Assembly: GCF_025628885.1 (NCBI RefSeq)
Contig: NZ_JAOTIF010000001.1
Span: 434,001 to 498,000 of the forward strand
DNA: 64,000 bases
Direction of reading: 5' to 3'
Source: Paraflavisolibacter caeni
Lineage (GTDB): Bacteria > Bacteroidota > Bacteroidia > Chitinophagales > Chitinophagaceae
Shown here: positions 7,759 through 16,632 of the stretch, piece by piece
Numbering within the stretch: the first letter of the stretch is position 1
Layout: every line of letters begins with the position of its first letter
Position numbers and translations under genes: made by a program
Notes under the pieces: generated by a model
Databases searched by the model: none
Seen by the model: only the letters and a program-made list of their open reading frames with translations
What the model was told of the DNA's origin: nothing

Positions 7759-8460
7759 ATGGAATATTTATCACAACTACAACAAGCATTTGAAAACCTG
7801 CCCATAGAGGAAGCGCTGAAAAAAACCGTTGCGTTGTTTCCTGCCGGTACGGTAAAGTTCTCCACTTCGCTTGGCCAGGAAGACCAGGTGCTTACCGATA
7901 TTATTGCCCGCAATAAGATCGGTGTGAACATATTTACCATTGATACGGGCAGGTTGTTTAATGAAACCTATGAAACCTGGGAAAAAACAGAAGCCAGGTA
8001 TAAGATCAGGATACAGCCCTATTTTCCACAGGCTGAAGCTGTGCAAAATATGGTCAGTGAGAAAGGAATCAACCTTTTTTATGAGTCGGTAGAGAATCGT
8101 CAAACCTGCTGCGGGATACGCAAAGTGGAGCCTCTGAATAGGGCTTTGCAGGGTACTACTGTATGGATTACAGGCTTAAGGGCCTCACAGAATGACCACC
8201 GTAAATCCATACCTATGGTAGAGTGGTTGCCTGACAAAAAAATGTATAAGATCAATCCTTTGCTGCATTGGTCTTATGAAGAAATTTTAGACTACATCAA
8301 AAAGAACAATGTTCCCTATAATCCTTTGCACGACAAAGGTTTCATTTCTATAGGCTGTGCGCCTTGTACCCGCGCTATTGAGCCGGGTGAAGATCCTCGT
8401 GCCGGCCGTTGGTGGTGGGAAGCCTCGCATAAAGAATGTGGTTTGCATTTGGTAAAATAA
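7759..8460 (+). CDS. cysH: Phosphoadenylyl/adenylyl-sulfate reductase
   Basis: CysH reduces activated sulfate (APS or PAPS) to sulfite, using electrons from thioredoxin. From ATG 7759 it has 233 residues. A PP-loop-type region (KFSTSLGQEDQVLTDII) and the catalytic C-terminal KECGLH (Cys227) are present. Two cysteine pairs, Cys117-Cys118 (RQTCCGIRK) and Cys200-Cys203 (GCAPCTR), are the ligands of a 4Fe-4S cluster. That cluster marks the APS-using bacterial assimilatory type, so APS is the likely substrate; this agrees with the absence of an APS kinase (cysC) here. A longer frame opens at 7699 but would start upstream of the predicted promoter -7 box. Confidence 0.95.
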   Translation: MEYLSQLQQAFENLPIEEALKKTVALFPAGTVKFSTSLGQEDQVLTDIIARNKIGVNIFTIDTGRLFNETYETWEKTEARYKIRIQPYFPQAEAVQNMVSEKGINLFYESVENRQTCCGIRKVEPLNRALQGTTVWITGLRASQNDHRKSIPMVEWLPDKKMYKINPLLHWSYEEILDYIKKNNVPYNPLHDKGFISIGCAPCTRAIEPGEDPRAGRWWWEASHKECGLHLVK

Positions 8461-8465
8461 ATAGT

Positions 8466-9371
8466 ATGAGCGAACAAAAAAATATTTTCCCCAGAGAACT
8501 GGAGCATGAAGCGATTTACATTATCAGGGAAGTGGCTGCCCAGTTTGAACGTCCGGCCTTATTATTTTCAGGCGGAAAAGACTCCATAACCCTGGTGCAA
8601 CTGGCACGCAAGGCATTTTATCCTGCGAAGGTGCCATTTCCAATGTTGCACATTGATACTGGCCACAACTTTCCGGAGACTATTGAATTCCGCGACTGGC
8701 TAGCTAAAGAGTCTGGTATGCAATTGATCGTACGTTATGTGCAGGATAGCATAGACCTGGGCAAAGTGCAGGAAGAAACTGGTAAATATGCCAGCCGTAA
8801 TATGCTGCAGACTGTGACCCTGCTGGATGCTATTGAGGAATTGAAGTTTGATGCCTGTATTGGTGGTGCTCGTCGTGATGAAGAAAAGGCAAGGGCTAAA
8901 GAAAGGATATTTTCTGTACGTGATGATTTCGGACAGTGGGATGCCAAAAAGCAGCGTCCTGAATTGTTCGATATGCTGAATGGCAAGATCAATATTGGTG
9001 AAAATGTACGTGTATTCCCGATCTCTAACTGGACGGAGTTGGATGTTTGGAGCTATATCAAAGAAGACGGTATTCCTATTCCTTCCATTTACTATTCGCA
9101 CGAAAGAGAAATTATTGAGCGTGATGGCATGTACTGGCCTGCATCTCCTTTCCTGAATACTACTGAGGATGAGGTTCCTTTTAAGGCAACTGTCCGCTTC
9201 AGAACGGTTGGTGATATGACCTGTACGGCTGCTGTGCTTTCAGAAGCTGTTACTATTGACAGGATCATTGAAGAAATTAAGGAAGCTACCATTTCTGAAA
9301 GAGGAGCACGGATTGATGATAAGAGGTCCGAAGCGGCAATGGAGAAGAGGAAACAGGTGGGGTATTTCTAA
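8466..9371 (+). CDS. cysD: Sulfate adenylyltransferase subunit 2
   Basis: CysD is the catalytic subunit of ATP sulfurylase and makes adenylyl sulfate (APS) from sulfate and ATP, driven by GTP hydrolysis in CysN. The 301-residue protein starts at ATG 8466, five bases after cysH. The PP-loop LLFSGGKDSITLVQLARKAF lies at about residues 34-53, followed by HIDTGHNFPETIEFRD, GGARRDEEKARAKERIFS and the C-terminal family ending RKQVGYF. Tight spacing to cysH and cysN shows a single operon cysH-cysD-cysN. Confidence 0.97.
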   Translation: MSEQKNIFPRELEHEAIYIIREVAAQFERPALLFSGGKDSITLVQLARKAFYPAKVPFPMLHIDTGHNFPETIEFRDWLAKESGMQLIVRYVQDSIDLGKVQEETGKYASRNMLQTVTLLDAIEELKFDACIGGARRDEEKARAKERIFSVRDDFGQWDAKKQRPELFDMLNGKINIGENVRVFPISNWTELDVWSYIKEDGIPIPSIYYSHEREIIERDGMYWPASPFLNTTEDEVPFKATVRFRTVGDMTCTAAVLSEAVTIDRIIEEIKEATISERGARIDDKRSEAAMEKRKQVGYF

Positions 9372-9397
9372 TTTTAAACTACTAATAATAAACATAA

Positions 9398-10648
9398 ATG
9401 GATGTTTTAAGAATCGCTACTGCTGGTAGCGTGGATGACGGAAAGAGTACATTAATTGGAAGATTGCTGTACGATACAAAATCCATTACAAAAGATAAAC
9501 TGGAAGCTGTGGAGGCATCGAGCAAGCGCAAGGGTCTTGATTTTGTAGATCTTTCATTGCTTACAGATGGACTGATTGCTGAAAGGGAGCAAGGGATTAC
9601 TATTGATGTAGCCCATATTTACTTTGCTACGGAAACCCGTAAATATATTATTGCGGATACACCAGGTCACGTAGAGTATACTCGTAATATGATCACAGGT
9701 GCTTCCAACGCAGAAGCCTCTATCGTATTGGTTGATGCCCGGAATGGAGTATCGGAGCAAACCCGCCGCCATTTATTCATTTCTTCTTTGCTGGAACTTG
9801 AAACAGTGATCGTTGCGGTGAACAAGATGGACCTTGTGAACTTCGATGAATCTGTATTCAATACTATTAAAGAAAATGTTGAAGGGATTGCCCAGAAGAT
9901 CGGTTTTAAAGGCAGTCTTCACTTTATACCCCTGGCTGCAAAGTATGGCGATAATGTAGTAACGCTTTCTGAAAAGATGCCATGGTATACAGACAAGCCT
10001 TTGCTGGAGTACCTGGAAAATCTGCCTGTGCACGCAAAGGATGAAAATTTGCCAGCCCGTTTCCACGTGCAATCTGTCATCCGTCCTCACAGTGAAGAAT
10101 ATCATGATTTCCGTGGTTATGCCGGTAAGCTGGTAAGCGGAACCATTGAAGTTGGCCAAAAAGTGATCGCTCTTCCTTCACTTCGTGAGTCAACTGTTAA
10201 AGCTATTTATTCCGGTTATGAAAAGGTGACAAAGGCTCATGCCGGGGAAAGCTTAAATATTGAACTGGTTGATGACATTGATATCAGCCGTGGTAATACT
10301 TTAGTGATAGAAGGAGCGCCTTATCAACAGGTGAGCACCTTTACAGCAAAGCTGACCTGGATGAGTGAGCAGCCTTTGACTGCAGGAAGGACTTTCTTGT
10401 TGCAGCATGGTGTGAACAGAATCAAAGCAAAGGTGTTGTCGTTTGGTCACGTGATCGATATGAATACCATAGAAGAAAAAAGCGAAGTAAGGGAGTTTAA
10501 GTTGAATGATATTGGTGAAGTGGGTATCAAAACTGCTAAACCTATTTTCGCGGACTTATATCATGATAATCCGCATAATGGTGCCTTTATTTTGATTGAC
10601 GAGTACAGTAACAATACTGTGGCGGTAGGATTTATTGAAAGTATTTGA
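9398..10648 (+). CDS. cysN: Sulfate adenylyltransferase subunit 1 (GTPase)
   Basis: CysN is the GTPase subunit of ATP sulfurylase. Its 416 residues follow the elongation-factor-Tu plan: P-loop AGSVDDGKSTLIGRLLYD near the N-terminus, switch region EREQGITIDVAHIYF, DTPGHVEYTRNM, NKMD, then two beta-barrel domains. There is no fused APS kinase (CysC) domain, so the pathway probably runs straight from APS to sulfite through CysH. It is the last gene of the operon; sulfite reductase and uptake genes are not in this window. A UUCG-looped terminator follows. Confidence 0.97.
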   Translation: MDVLRIATAGSVDDGKSTLIGRLLYDTKSITKDKLEAVEASSKRKGLDFVDLSLLTDGLIAEREQGITIDVAHIYFATETRKYIIADTPGHVEYTRNMITGASNAEASIVLVDARNGVSEQTRRHLFISSLLELETVIVAVNKMDLVNFDESVFNTIKENVEGIAQKIGFKGSLHFIPLAAKYGDNVVTLSEKMPWYTDKPLLEYLENLPVHAKDENLPARFHVQSVIRPHSEEYHDFRGYAGKLVSGTIEVGQKVIALPSLRESTVKAIYSGYEKVTKAHAGESLNIELVDDIDISRGNTLVIEGAPYQQVSTFTAKLTWMSEQPLTAGRTFLLQHGVNRIKAKVLSFGHVIDMNTIEEKSEVREFKLNDIGEVGIKTAKPIFADLYHDNPHNGAFILIDEYSNNTVAVGFIESI

Positions 10649-10683
10649 TGCGCCTCTAAATTATAGATTCTTGCAAGATTTAC

Positions 10684-10708
10684 ATACCCTGCTTCGGCAG
10701 GGTATTTT
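10684..10708 (+). terminator. Terminator of the cysH-cysD-cysN operon
   Basis: ATACCCTGC (10684-10692) and GCAGGGTAT (10697-10705) form a perfect 9-bp stem closed by a stable TTCG tetraloop and followed by T residues. Confidence 0.85.
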
Positions 10709-10856
10709 AGTTAAGAAATAATTAAAAACATGCCAGTCTTTTGTCGCCTTTTTCATACAACTCAACGTGTGTTATAACCCGGTAATCCAAGTGTTTTTAC
10801 TTAGTGTGTGTTTGAGAAATACTTTTACTGCGTACTGTTAATTGGTACCTGTAATC

Positions 10857-13721
10857 ATGAAAACACCCCGACTCTTTTTCTCCTTAATCTTTGTAAGCCT
10901 TTATTTTTTTGCTTCAGGTCAGTATAGTGCGACCAGTTCATTGGCTGCCAGCTACATTTCCGGTACTGTGAATAGTGCAAGCACCTGGAATGTTCTGTCT
11001 GCAATGCAGAACAATGACAATCAATTTGCTTACTCACTTATTTCAGGTACAAATAAATACACCAATGAAATAGATGCTGTAGACTGGGGTTTTCAGACTA
11101 GCAATACCAGCCAAGCGAAATACATTCCATCCAATGCAACTATAAATGGTATTGAAGTAACGATAAGGTTGAAAAAATCTTTAAGTGGGAACATCAGAGT
11201 CAGTAAGGTGACCTTACTTAAAGGAGGAAGGGAAATCAGTGTCAATAAGGCAACAACTACTTCGTTGCCCTCTTCTGCAACCAATTTCGTTTATGGAAGT
11301 TCTGTAGATACATGGGGCAATTCCTGGAATCCAAGTGACTTTACAGGTCAAGGTTTTGGTGTTCGTTTTGCTGCCCGGCAAAAAGGAAAAAAGGACGTTC
11401 AGGTGGAGGTGGATTACATTAAGATTACTGTTTACTTTAACCAAACGTTTTTCTATTCAAAGTCATCCGGAAATTTAGAAAACCTTACTACCTGGGGATC
11501 TAGTACTGATGGCTCAGGAACAACGCCTGTTAACTTTACCAGTGAAGGGCAAGTGTTTTTCTTAAGAAACCGTTCTACTTCTTCTTTTACGGGAAACATT
11601 AAGATTACCGGAAACAATTCTAAAATGGTTATTGGAGATGGTAGCAATGCTACTCAATTGACGATCCCATCAAATTATTCTTTAGAAGCTTCCGTAGAAT
11701 TGATGTCTAATTCATCCCTGACCGTAAGTAATACATCAGTTCCTGTAATTACCAATGTAGCAGATAATACTACAGTTACCTATAATGCCACGGGTGATCA
11801 AACCATATCTAACATTCCTTACTATAACCTGATCATAGGTGGCAGCGGCATTAAATCCCTTGCCTCAAATTCTTCTGGTTTGTCAGTCGTCAATAATGTT
11901 TTGACTATTCATTCAGGGGCAACGCTACATAACCAGGGAAATAATGTAATGGTTTTAGGAACTTCAAATGGTATTATCAACAATGGTACGGCTACTGGTA
12001 CTGGAAAGTATACCTATGAAATACTGGATGGCAATACCAATATCCAAGGAAATGGTACATTCAGTAATCTTGAAATCTCAGCAATAACATCAAATAATGG
12101 TACAAGCATCATAGCTTTGAGTAATCCAACCCTGGTGACCGGGACACTTACCCTGTTGGACGGGGTACTGTCAAACGGAAGTAATTTAACTATGGCTTCA
12201 GGCAGTATCATCAAAATAGTGGAGGGCAGCTTAAGCAATTACATTACACAGAGCAGTATTTATGATGTTGTATATGTCATAACAAGTTTATCAAAAACAA
12301 CAGGTACTGAACTTTCTGGTCAAGTTCGAGACATTACTGTGCAGATTCCAACTGGAGCAGTTTTGAGCCTTGGCGCGAATTTAAATGTTGGCAGGGATCT
12401 GTTGATCAGTAGCGGAACACTGGATGTGACGAACAATAATTATACTGTATCAGTTGGCGGTAATTTTACCAATAATGGAAGTCTGATGGTTAGGAACAGT
12501 ACGCTGACTCTTAATGGGAGTGGTGCTCAGACCATCAATGGTACATCCGCACAAAACCTTTACAATCTTACCGTGAGCAACGCTACTGGTGGTAGTGTTC
12601 TACTGAATACGCCAGTAAGTGTCAGCAATGCACTGTCATTGGCAAATGGTATTGTGACCAGTTCTTCTACAAATTTGCTTTCGCTGGGTAGTTCTGCATC
12701 TGTTACCGGAGGCAGTAATAATAGTTATATCTCTGGTCCTTTGAGGCAAACTTTAGGAGCTACAAGTGGTACAAAAACGTTTCCTATTGGTAAGTCTGGT
12801 TCCTATAAGCCAGCGATCTTAACCCTCAACCAAAAAACAAGTACACTTACAACATACACTGCCGAAGTTTTTAACGGGACTCCATCTGCAAGAACATTAC
12901 CTTCTTCTTTAACAAGTATATCTGATGTGCGTTATTACAATATCAGTTCGAGCGATAATTCTAATTTAAGTAGCGCAGTAGTCAGCTTAACTTATGACCT
13001 GAGTGACCAGATTTCTGATTACTCTTTATTAAGAATAGCCAAGAGCCAGGGTGCTGAATGGATCAACATTGAAGGGTCGGCAAGCAGCATGTCGGGCGCA
13101 GGTACCATTACTTCTAACTCTTTTTATTCTTTTAGTGACTTTGTTTTTGCCAAAGCTGCATCAACAACTAATACTGTGCTACCGCTAACGTGGGTTTCCT
13201 TTGATGGAGCTAAAAAACAGAATAGTATTGAGTTGACATGGAAAACAGCTAATGAGGTCAATACCTCATATTTCCAAATCGAGAGGAGTAGTAATGGTAC
13301 GAATTGGAATATTATTGGCCGATTGAATACTAAGGGAATGGGAGCAAATAGTTATGTCATTACTGATTTGACCCCGCTTTCGGTTAATTATTATCGAATC
13401 AAACAAGTTGACCTTGATGGAAAGTATACCTATTCAAAGGTGATTGCTATACAAAACAAAGTTGACAATAAGCAGTTCGCAGTTCAGCCTAATCCTGTAA
13501 GGGGCAGTCGTTTTAACTGTTTTATTCCTGATGAGGAGATTTTGGCAGCGCAAGCAATAACTGTTAGGATATACGATATTTCAGGTAAGGTGATTTTTAC
13601 AACAAAGGCAGCACCGATCATGTATCTGCCTATTGATTGCAGTGCATTCAAGCCTGGTATGTATGTAATCGCAATAGAGGGTGGTAGTAAAACGCAGCAT
13701 TCAAAATTTATACTGCAGTAA
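10857..13721 (+). CDS. Large secreted protein with T9SS type A sorting domain
   Basis: This 954-residue protein (from ATG 10857) starts with a signal peptide (TPRLFFSLIFVSLYFFASGQ). Residues from about 40 to 200 resemble a jellyroll module. The middle is Ser/Thr/Asn-rich and repetitive, with short beta-strand motifs such as GAQTINGTSAQNLYNLTVSN, typical of outer-surface beta-solenoid regions. A fibronectin-like region with ELTWKTANEVNTSYFQIERS comes near residue 790. The end (VQPNPVRGSRFNCFIPDEE ... GMYVIAIEGG ... KFILQ) is a Por-secretion type A sorting signal. It is therefore exported by type IX secretion and anchored or released at the cell surface. No catalytic residues are evident; adhesion or a structural role is possible. 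Confidence 0.88.
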   Translation: MKTPRLFFSLIFVSLYFFASGQYSATSSLAASYISGTVNSASTWNVLSAMQNNDNQFAYSLISGTNKYTNEIDAVDWGFQTSNTSQAKYIPSNATINGIEVTIRLKKSLSGNIRVSKVTLLKGGREISVNKATTTSLPSSATNFVYGSSVDTWGNSWNPSDFTGQGFGVRFAARQKGKKDVQVEVDYIKITVYFNQTFFYSKSSGNLENLTTWGSSTDGSGTTPVNFTSEGQVFFLRNRSTSSFTGNIKITGNNSKMVIGDGSNATQLTIPSNYSLEASVELMSNSSLTVSNTSVPVITNVADNTTVTYNATGDQTISNIPYYNLIIGGSGIKSLASNSSGLSVVNNVLTIHSGATLHNQGNNVMVLGTSNGIINNGTATGTGKYTYEILDGNTNIQGNGTFSNLEISAITSNNGTSIIALSNPTLVTGTLTLLDGVLSNGSNLTMASGSIIKIVEGSLSNYITQSSIYDVVYVITSLSKTTGTELSGQVRDITVQIPTGAVLSLGANLNVGRDLLISSGTLDVTNNNYTVSVGGNFTNNGSLMVRNSTLTLNGSGAQTINGTSAQNLYNLTVSNATGGSVLLNTPVSVSNALSLANGIVTSSSTNLLSLGSSASVTGGSNNSYISGPLRQTLGATSGTKTFPIGKSGSYKPAILTLNQKTSTLTTYTAEVFNGTPSARTLPSSLTSISDVRYYNISSSDNSNLSSAVVSLTYDLSDQISDYSLLRIAKSQGAEWINIEGSASSMSGAGTITSNSFYSFSDFVFAKAASTTNTVLPLTWVSFDGAKKQNSIELTWKTANEVNTSYFQIERSSNGTNWNIIGRLNTKGMGANSYVITDLTPLSVNYYRIKQVDLDGKYTYSKVIAIQNKVDNKQFAVQPNPVRGSRFNCFIPDEEILAAQAITVRIYDISGKVIFTTKAAPIMYLPIDCSAFKPGMYVIAIEGGSKTQHSKFILQ

Positions 13722-13749
13722 ATAGGAGGTAACAGTTCTCTAAAAGGTA

Positions 13750-13796
13750 AACCCTCAATGTGCAAAGAGTTTTATTCTTTTTGCACATTGAGGGTT
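13750..13796. terminator. Bidirectional terminator between convergent genes
   Basis: A perfect 17-bp inverted repeat (13750-13766 and 13780-13796; core CCCTCAATGTGCAAA) with a 13-base loop sits between the T9SS protein and the convergent RluA-family gene. A/T runs on both sides make it usable from both strands. Confidence 0.85.
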
Positions 13797-13850
13797 AATT
13801 GTTAAAGAATGATTTACTGATTGGCTAAACCTGCCTTTACCGGAGTTTTA

Positions 13851-14561
13851 TTATGCATTCTTTCGCAGTTGTTGCAACAATGCTCTCAGATCTTTTGGCA
13901 ATTCTGCTTCCAGTTCGTATTCTTTGCCATTAAGTGTAAACTTCAGTTTCCAGGAATGCAAGGCAAGACGAGACAGAATAGGTCTTTCGGCTTCTTCGTT
14001 CTTTGAGAGGTGATAGTCCTTTTTAATGGAAGAAATAAAGACTGGTTTGCCGTCACCGTACACTTCATCACAGACGATAGGATGACCAAGGCTCTGTATA
14101 TGTACACGGATCTGGTGGGTGCGGCCAGTATGAATCCTGAATTTCATCCAACTGAAAAAACGAAAGCTTTCCAACACCTCATAGTCTGTTACCGAAGCTT
14201 TCCCCTTTTTATTAATCACCATGGTTCCTTTTTTTACAGGATGCTCCATGATCCCTGCATCTATAGTACCCGAAAGACTTAATAGTTTTCCTTGTACCAG
14301 TCCCTGGTAATATTTCTCCACTTCGCGGCCTTCAAATAATTGGGAGAGTTGCTTATGCGTATCTTCATTTCGTGCAAATACCACAATGCCACTAGTATCC
14401 CTGTCCAGGCGGTGTACGGTATAAATTTCCCCGTATGCCTGTTGGAGGAAATTCTTTAAGGCAGGTTTTCCTTCTCTGTCCGGAATGGTCAACATACCAG
14501 AAGGTTTGTTGACTGCAATGAAATCATCCGTTTCCTGTATAATCGAATTTTTGATGTTCAC
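13851..14561 (-). CDS. RluA-family RNA pseudouridine synthase
   Basis: RluA-family enzymes isomerise specific uridines in rRNA or tRNA to pseudouridine. The 236-residue protein has the catalytic motif YTVHRLDRDTSGIVVFA (catalytic Asp in RLDRDTSG) and the second family motif FRIHTGRTHQIRVHIQSLGHPI. There is no S4 RNA-binding domain, as in RluA and TruC-type members. The target uridine cannot be predicted. It lies just downstream of another pseudouridine synthase gene (11 bases between them), both on minus, so the two are likely cotranscribed. Confidence 0.93.
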   Translation of the reverse strand: MNIKNSIIQETDDFIAVNKPSGMLTIPDREGKPALKNFLQQAYGEIYTVHRLDRDTSGIVVFARNEDTHKQLSQLFEGREVEKYYQGLVQGKLLSLSGTIDAGIMEHPVKKGTMVINKKGKASVTDYEVLESFRFFSWMKFRIHTGRTHQIRVHIQSLGHPIVCDEVYGDGKPVFISSIKKDYHLSKNEEAERPILSRLALHSWKLKFTLNGKEYELEAELPKDLRALLQQLRKNA

Positions 14562-14572
14562 TAGTGCTGTTA

Positions 14573-15658
14573 TTATTTTCCCTTTCTAAAGTATTTCAGT
14601 TCTCTTACTTCTTTTTCACTCAAGAATCGCCATTTTCCTCTTTGTACGTTTTTTTTGGTCAGGCCGGCAAACATTACCCTGTCCAGGTTTTTGACATCAT
14701 AGCCGAAGTGTTCAAATATGCGGCGAACAATGCGGTTGCGCCCGGAGTGCAGTTCTACTCCGATTTGCGTTTTGTCTTTCGAGTCAGAATAAGCAAGAAC
14801 ATCTATATTGGCAACGCCATCTTCTAAAGTGACACCCTTCAGGATTTCTTCAAAATGCTTTTTCTCTAATGGTTTATCCAATGTGACGGCATATATTTTC
14901 CTGATTTCATTACTGGGATGGGTCAATTTTTGAGAGAGGTCTCCATCGTTGGTAAGTAACAGTACTCCAGATGTGTTTCTATCCAACCTTCCTACAGGAT
15001 ATACTCTTTCCTGGGTAGCTTGGTTGATCAGGTCTAAAACGGTTTTACGTTTCTGGGGGTCATCAGTGGTTGTGATATAGTCTTTGGGTTTATTCAGGAG
15101 GATGTACACCAGGTTTTTTACCGGGTGAACTTTTTTACCTGCTACTATTACTGCGTCATCGAGTGATACCTTGTGGCCTGGTTCGGTGATCAGTTCTCCA
15201 TTTACCTTTACTTTACCGCTTTTCACCACTTCTGCGGCATCCCTGCGTGAACATACACCACAATGGGCGATGTATTTGTTCAGAGGCATCTGGTCGGATT
15301 GCTGATTTTGTGTTTTTGTGATTTTAAGATCCGGCTTTTTTGCTCCAAATGTTTTTTTCACAGGCTCAGATGCATTATGCATTGATTTTGAGCTCTGTGT
15401 TCTGAAGTTTGAAGACGTTCTTCTTTCGGGTCTTTCGCTTTGGTCTCTTGATGTTTTTGTTTTTTTTATGGTAAAGCGTGAACTTCCTTTTCCTTCTTGT
15501 TGAGGTTTGTATTCCGGATTCTGGAATTTGAATCTATCTTTCTTTTTTTCTTCAATTTCTTTGCGCAACTTTCTTTTTTCCTGCCTGATTTCTTCCTTTA
15601 CAGTCCCAGCTTTTTTCTTTCCCTTGATGAATTTCTCAAACCCTGATTGTTTTTTCAT
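14573..15658 (-). CDS. RsuA/RluB-family pseudouridine synthase with basic N-terminal extension
   Basis: This enzyme modifies 23S (RluB-like) or 16S rRNA uridines. An S4 RNA-binding domain (MPLNKYIAHCGVCSRRDAAE ...) starts at about residue 124, followed by the synthase domain with catalytic YPVGRLDRNTSGVLLLT and GRNRIVRRIFEHFGYDV. The first 120 residues are an extra, disordered Lys/Arg/Ser-rich segment (KKQSGFEKFIKGKKKAGT at its start) that probably binds RNA. Such extensions are common in Bacteroidota RluB proteins. It forms a unit with the RluA-family gene. RluB is the likelier assignment than RsuA, but this is not proven. Confidence 0.9.
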   Translation of the reverse strand: MKKQSGFEKFIKGKKKAGTVKEEIRQEKRKLRKEIEEKKKDRFKFQNPEYKPQQEGKGSSRFTIKKTKTSRDQSERPERRTSSNFRTQSSKSMHNASEPVKKTFGAKKPDLKITKTQNQQSDQMPLNKYIAHCGVCSRRDAAEVVKSGKVKVNGELITEPGHKVSLDDAVIVAGKKVHPVKNLVYILLNKPKDYITTTDDPQKRKTVLDLINQATQERVYPVGRLDRNTSGVLLLTNDGDLSQKLTHPSNEIRKIYAVTLDKPLEKKHFEEILKGVTLEDGVANIDVLAYSDSKDKTQIGVELHSGRNRIVRRIFEHFGYDVKNLDRVMFAGLTKKNVQRGKWRFLSEKEVRELKYFRKGK

Positions 15659-15684
15659 TCTTTAAAATATATGCACAAAAATAG

Positions 15685-15711
15685 AAAAGGCCGTGCACAG
15701 CGCGGCCTTTT
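15685..15711 (-). terminator. Terminator of the Spy-like gene
   Basis: AAAAGGCCG and CGGCCTTTT form a 9-bp stem around a short loop; on the minus strand it is followed by TTTTCTATTTTT. It separates the Spy-like gene from the pseudouridine synthase pair. Confidence 0.8.
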
Positions 15712-15737
15712 GTTTGGAATCAATAGTTTAAAGAAAG

Positions 15738-16382
15738 TTATTTCGTATTCCGTGCTCTTTGTTCCTGGCGCGCGGACTTCATTTTTTCGAACTGTTCTTT
15801 TGTTAAAACGGATCTCAGTTCTTCTTGTTGTTGCTTCATCAGTTCCTGCATCTTCTCTCTTTTTTGATCCTGGGATATTGAACTGTCGTTGCGGAGGGTC
15901 TGCATTTTAGTCCTATAACTGGAGCGGATCTGAGCAACTTTTTCCTGTTGGTCATCTGAAAGATTCAATTCCTTTTGCAAATCTTTACCTTTTTTCCCGA
16001 AGGCTTTGCCATTATTATTCAATCTTCCTGTGTCTTCCTCATTGATTGAATTCCTATCTGTTTTCATTTTAGCCAGTTGGTCTTTTTGAGCAGGAGTCAG
16101 GATTGCTTGAATTTGGGTCTTGTGTTGTTCCTGTAAGTCTTGCCTGCGTTGTTTCATTTCAGCGACAGTCAGCTTGTCCTGTTTTTTCAAATCATCCATT
16201 TTCATTTTAAAGTCCTCATTGACCTTTTTCACACTTGTTTTTTGGTCAGCTGATAGATTCAACTGGTCGTAAGCCATCCCGTACTCTTTTTTATGGCCTT
16301 CATGTTTTTCCCGAGTAGTTTGTGCCTGGGCCGAGCCTATTGTAATTGCCAAGATGAGCGCGCCGGAGATTATTCTTTTCAT
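15738..16382 (-). CDS. Periplasmic Spy/CpxP-like LTxxQ-type protein
   Basis: The 214-residue protein has a signal peptide (KRIISGALILAITIGSAQAQ) and is then almost entirely charged alpha helix. Repeated motifs such as LNLSADQKTSV, LTPAQKDQLAKM and LNLSDDQQEKVAQI match the LTxxQ pattern of the Spy/CpxP family, whose cradle-shaped periplasmic members act as ATP-independent chaperones or envelope-stress modulators. It stands alone between rlmN and the RluB-like gene, with its own terminator. Function as a chaperone is inference from family. Confidence 0.75.
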   Translation of the reverse strand: MKRIISGALILAITIGSAQAQTTREKHEGHKKEYGMAYDQLNLSADQKTSVKKVNEDFKMKMDDLKKQDKLTVAEMKQRRQDLQEQHKTQIQAILTPAQKDQLAKMKTDRNSINEEDTGRLNNNGKAFGKKGKDLQKELNLSDDQQEKVAQIRSSYRTKMQTLRNDSSISQDQKREKMQELMKQQQEELRSVLTKEQFEKMKSARQEQRARNTK

Positions 16383-16527
16383 ATCTTTTTATTTTGTTTT
16401 TAATAGTGAAAGAATAATAGACGGGATTAAACTGCTGAGGTTTAAACTAAATAGTTAAATAAGGTTAATACCCTGGCCTCATCCCCAGTCCGCCTTAAGC
16501 GGGGAGCATCAGCGCACAAAACCTATT

Positions 16528-16570
16528 TTATAAATAAAGCCCTCACTTTAATTGAGGGCTTTATTTATAA
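16528..16570 (-). terminator. Terminator of rlmN
   Basis: A perfect 18-bp inverted repeat (16528-16545 and 16553-16570; core AAATAAAGCCCTCA) with a 7-base loop. T-rich sequence on the minus strand makes it a strong terminator for rlmN. Confidence 0.85.
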
Positions 16571-16608
16571 ATATTATAATACAGCCAAGGCTACGCAGCG
16601 CTGTCCTC

Positions 16609-16623
16609 TCCGCCTAAGGCGGA
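16609..16623. repeat. Short dispersed palindrome, TCCGCC-type
   Basis: TCCGCCTAAGGCGGA is a 15-base palindrome directly after the rlmN stop codon. The same core occurs at 24718-24732 and 33800-33814, and a degenerate form at about 16489-16504. Copies are intergenic, like REP elements. Confidence 0.6.
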
Positions 16624-16632
16624 CCGGGGGTA

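Noticed and set aside
7664-7759. A riboswitch in the cysH leader
   Set aside because: The leader is under 50 bases after the predicted promoter, too short for SAM or similar riboswitches; a simple palindrome explains the structure.
13821-14282. Plus-strand frames overlapping the RluA-family gene
   Set aside because: The minus-strand gene has full catalytic motifs; the plus-strand frames are antisense shadows.
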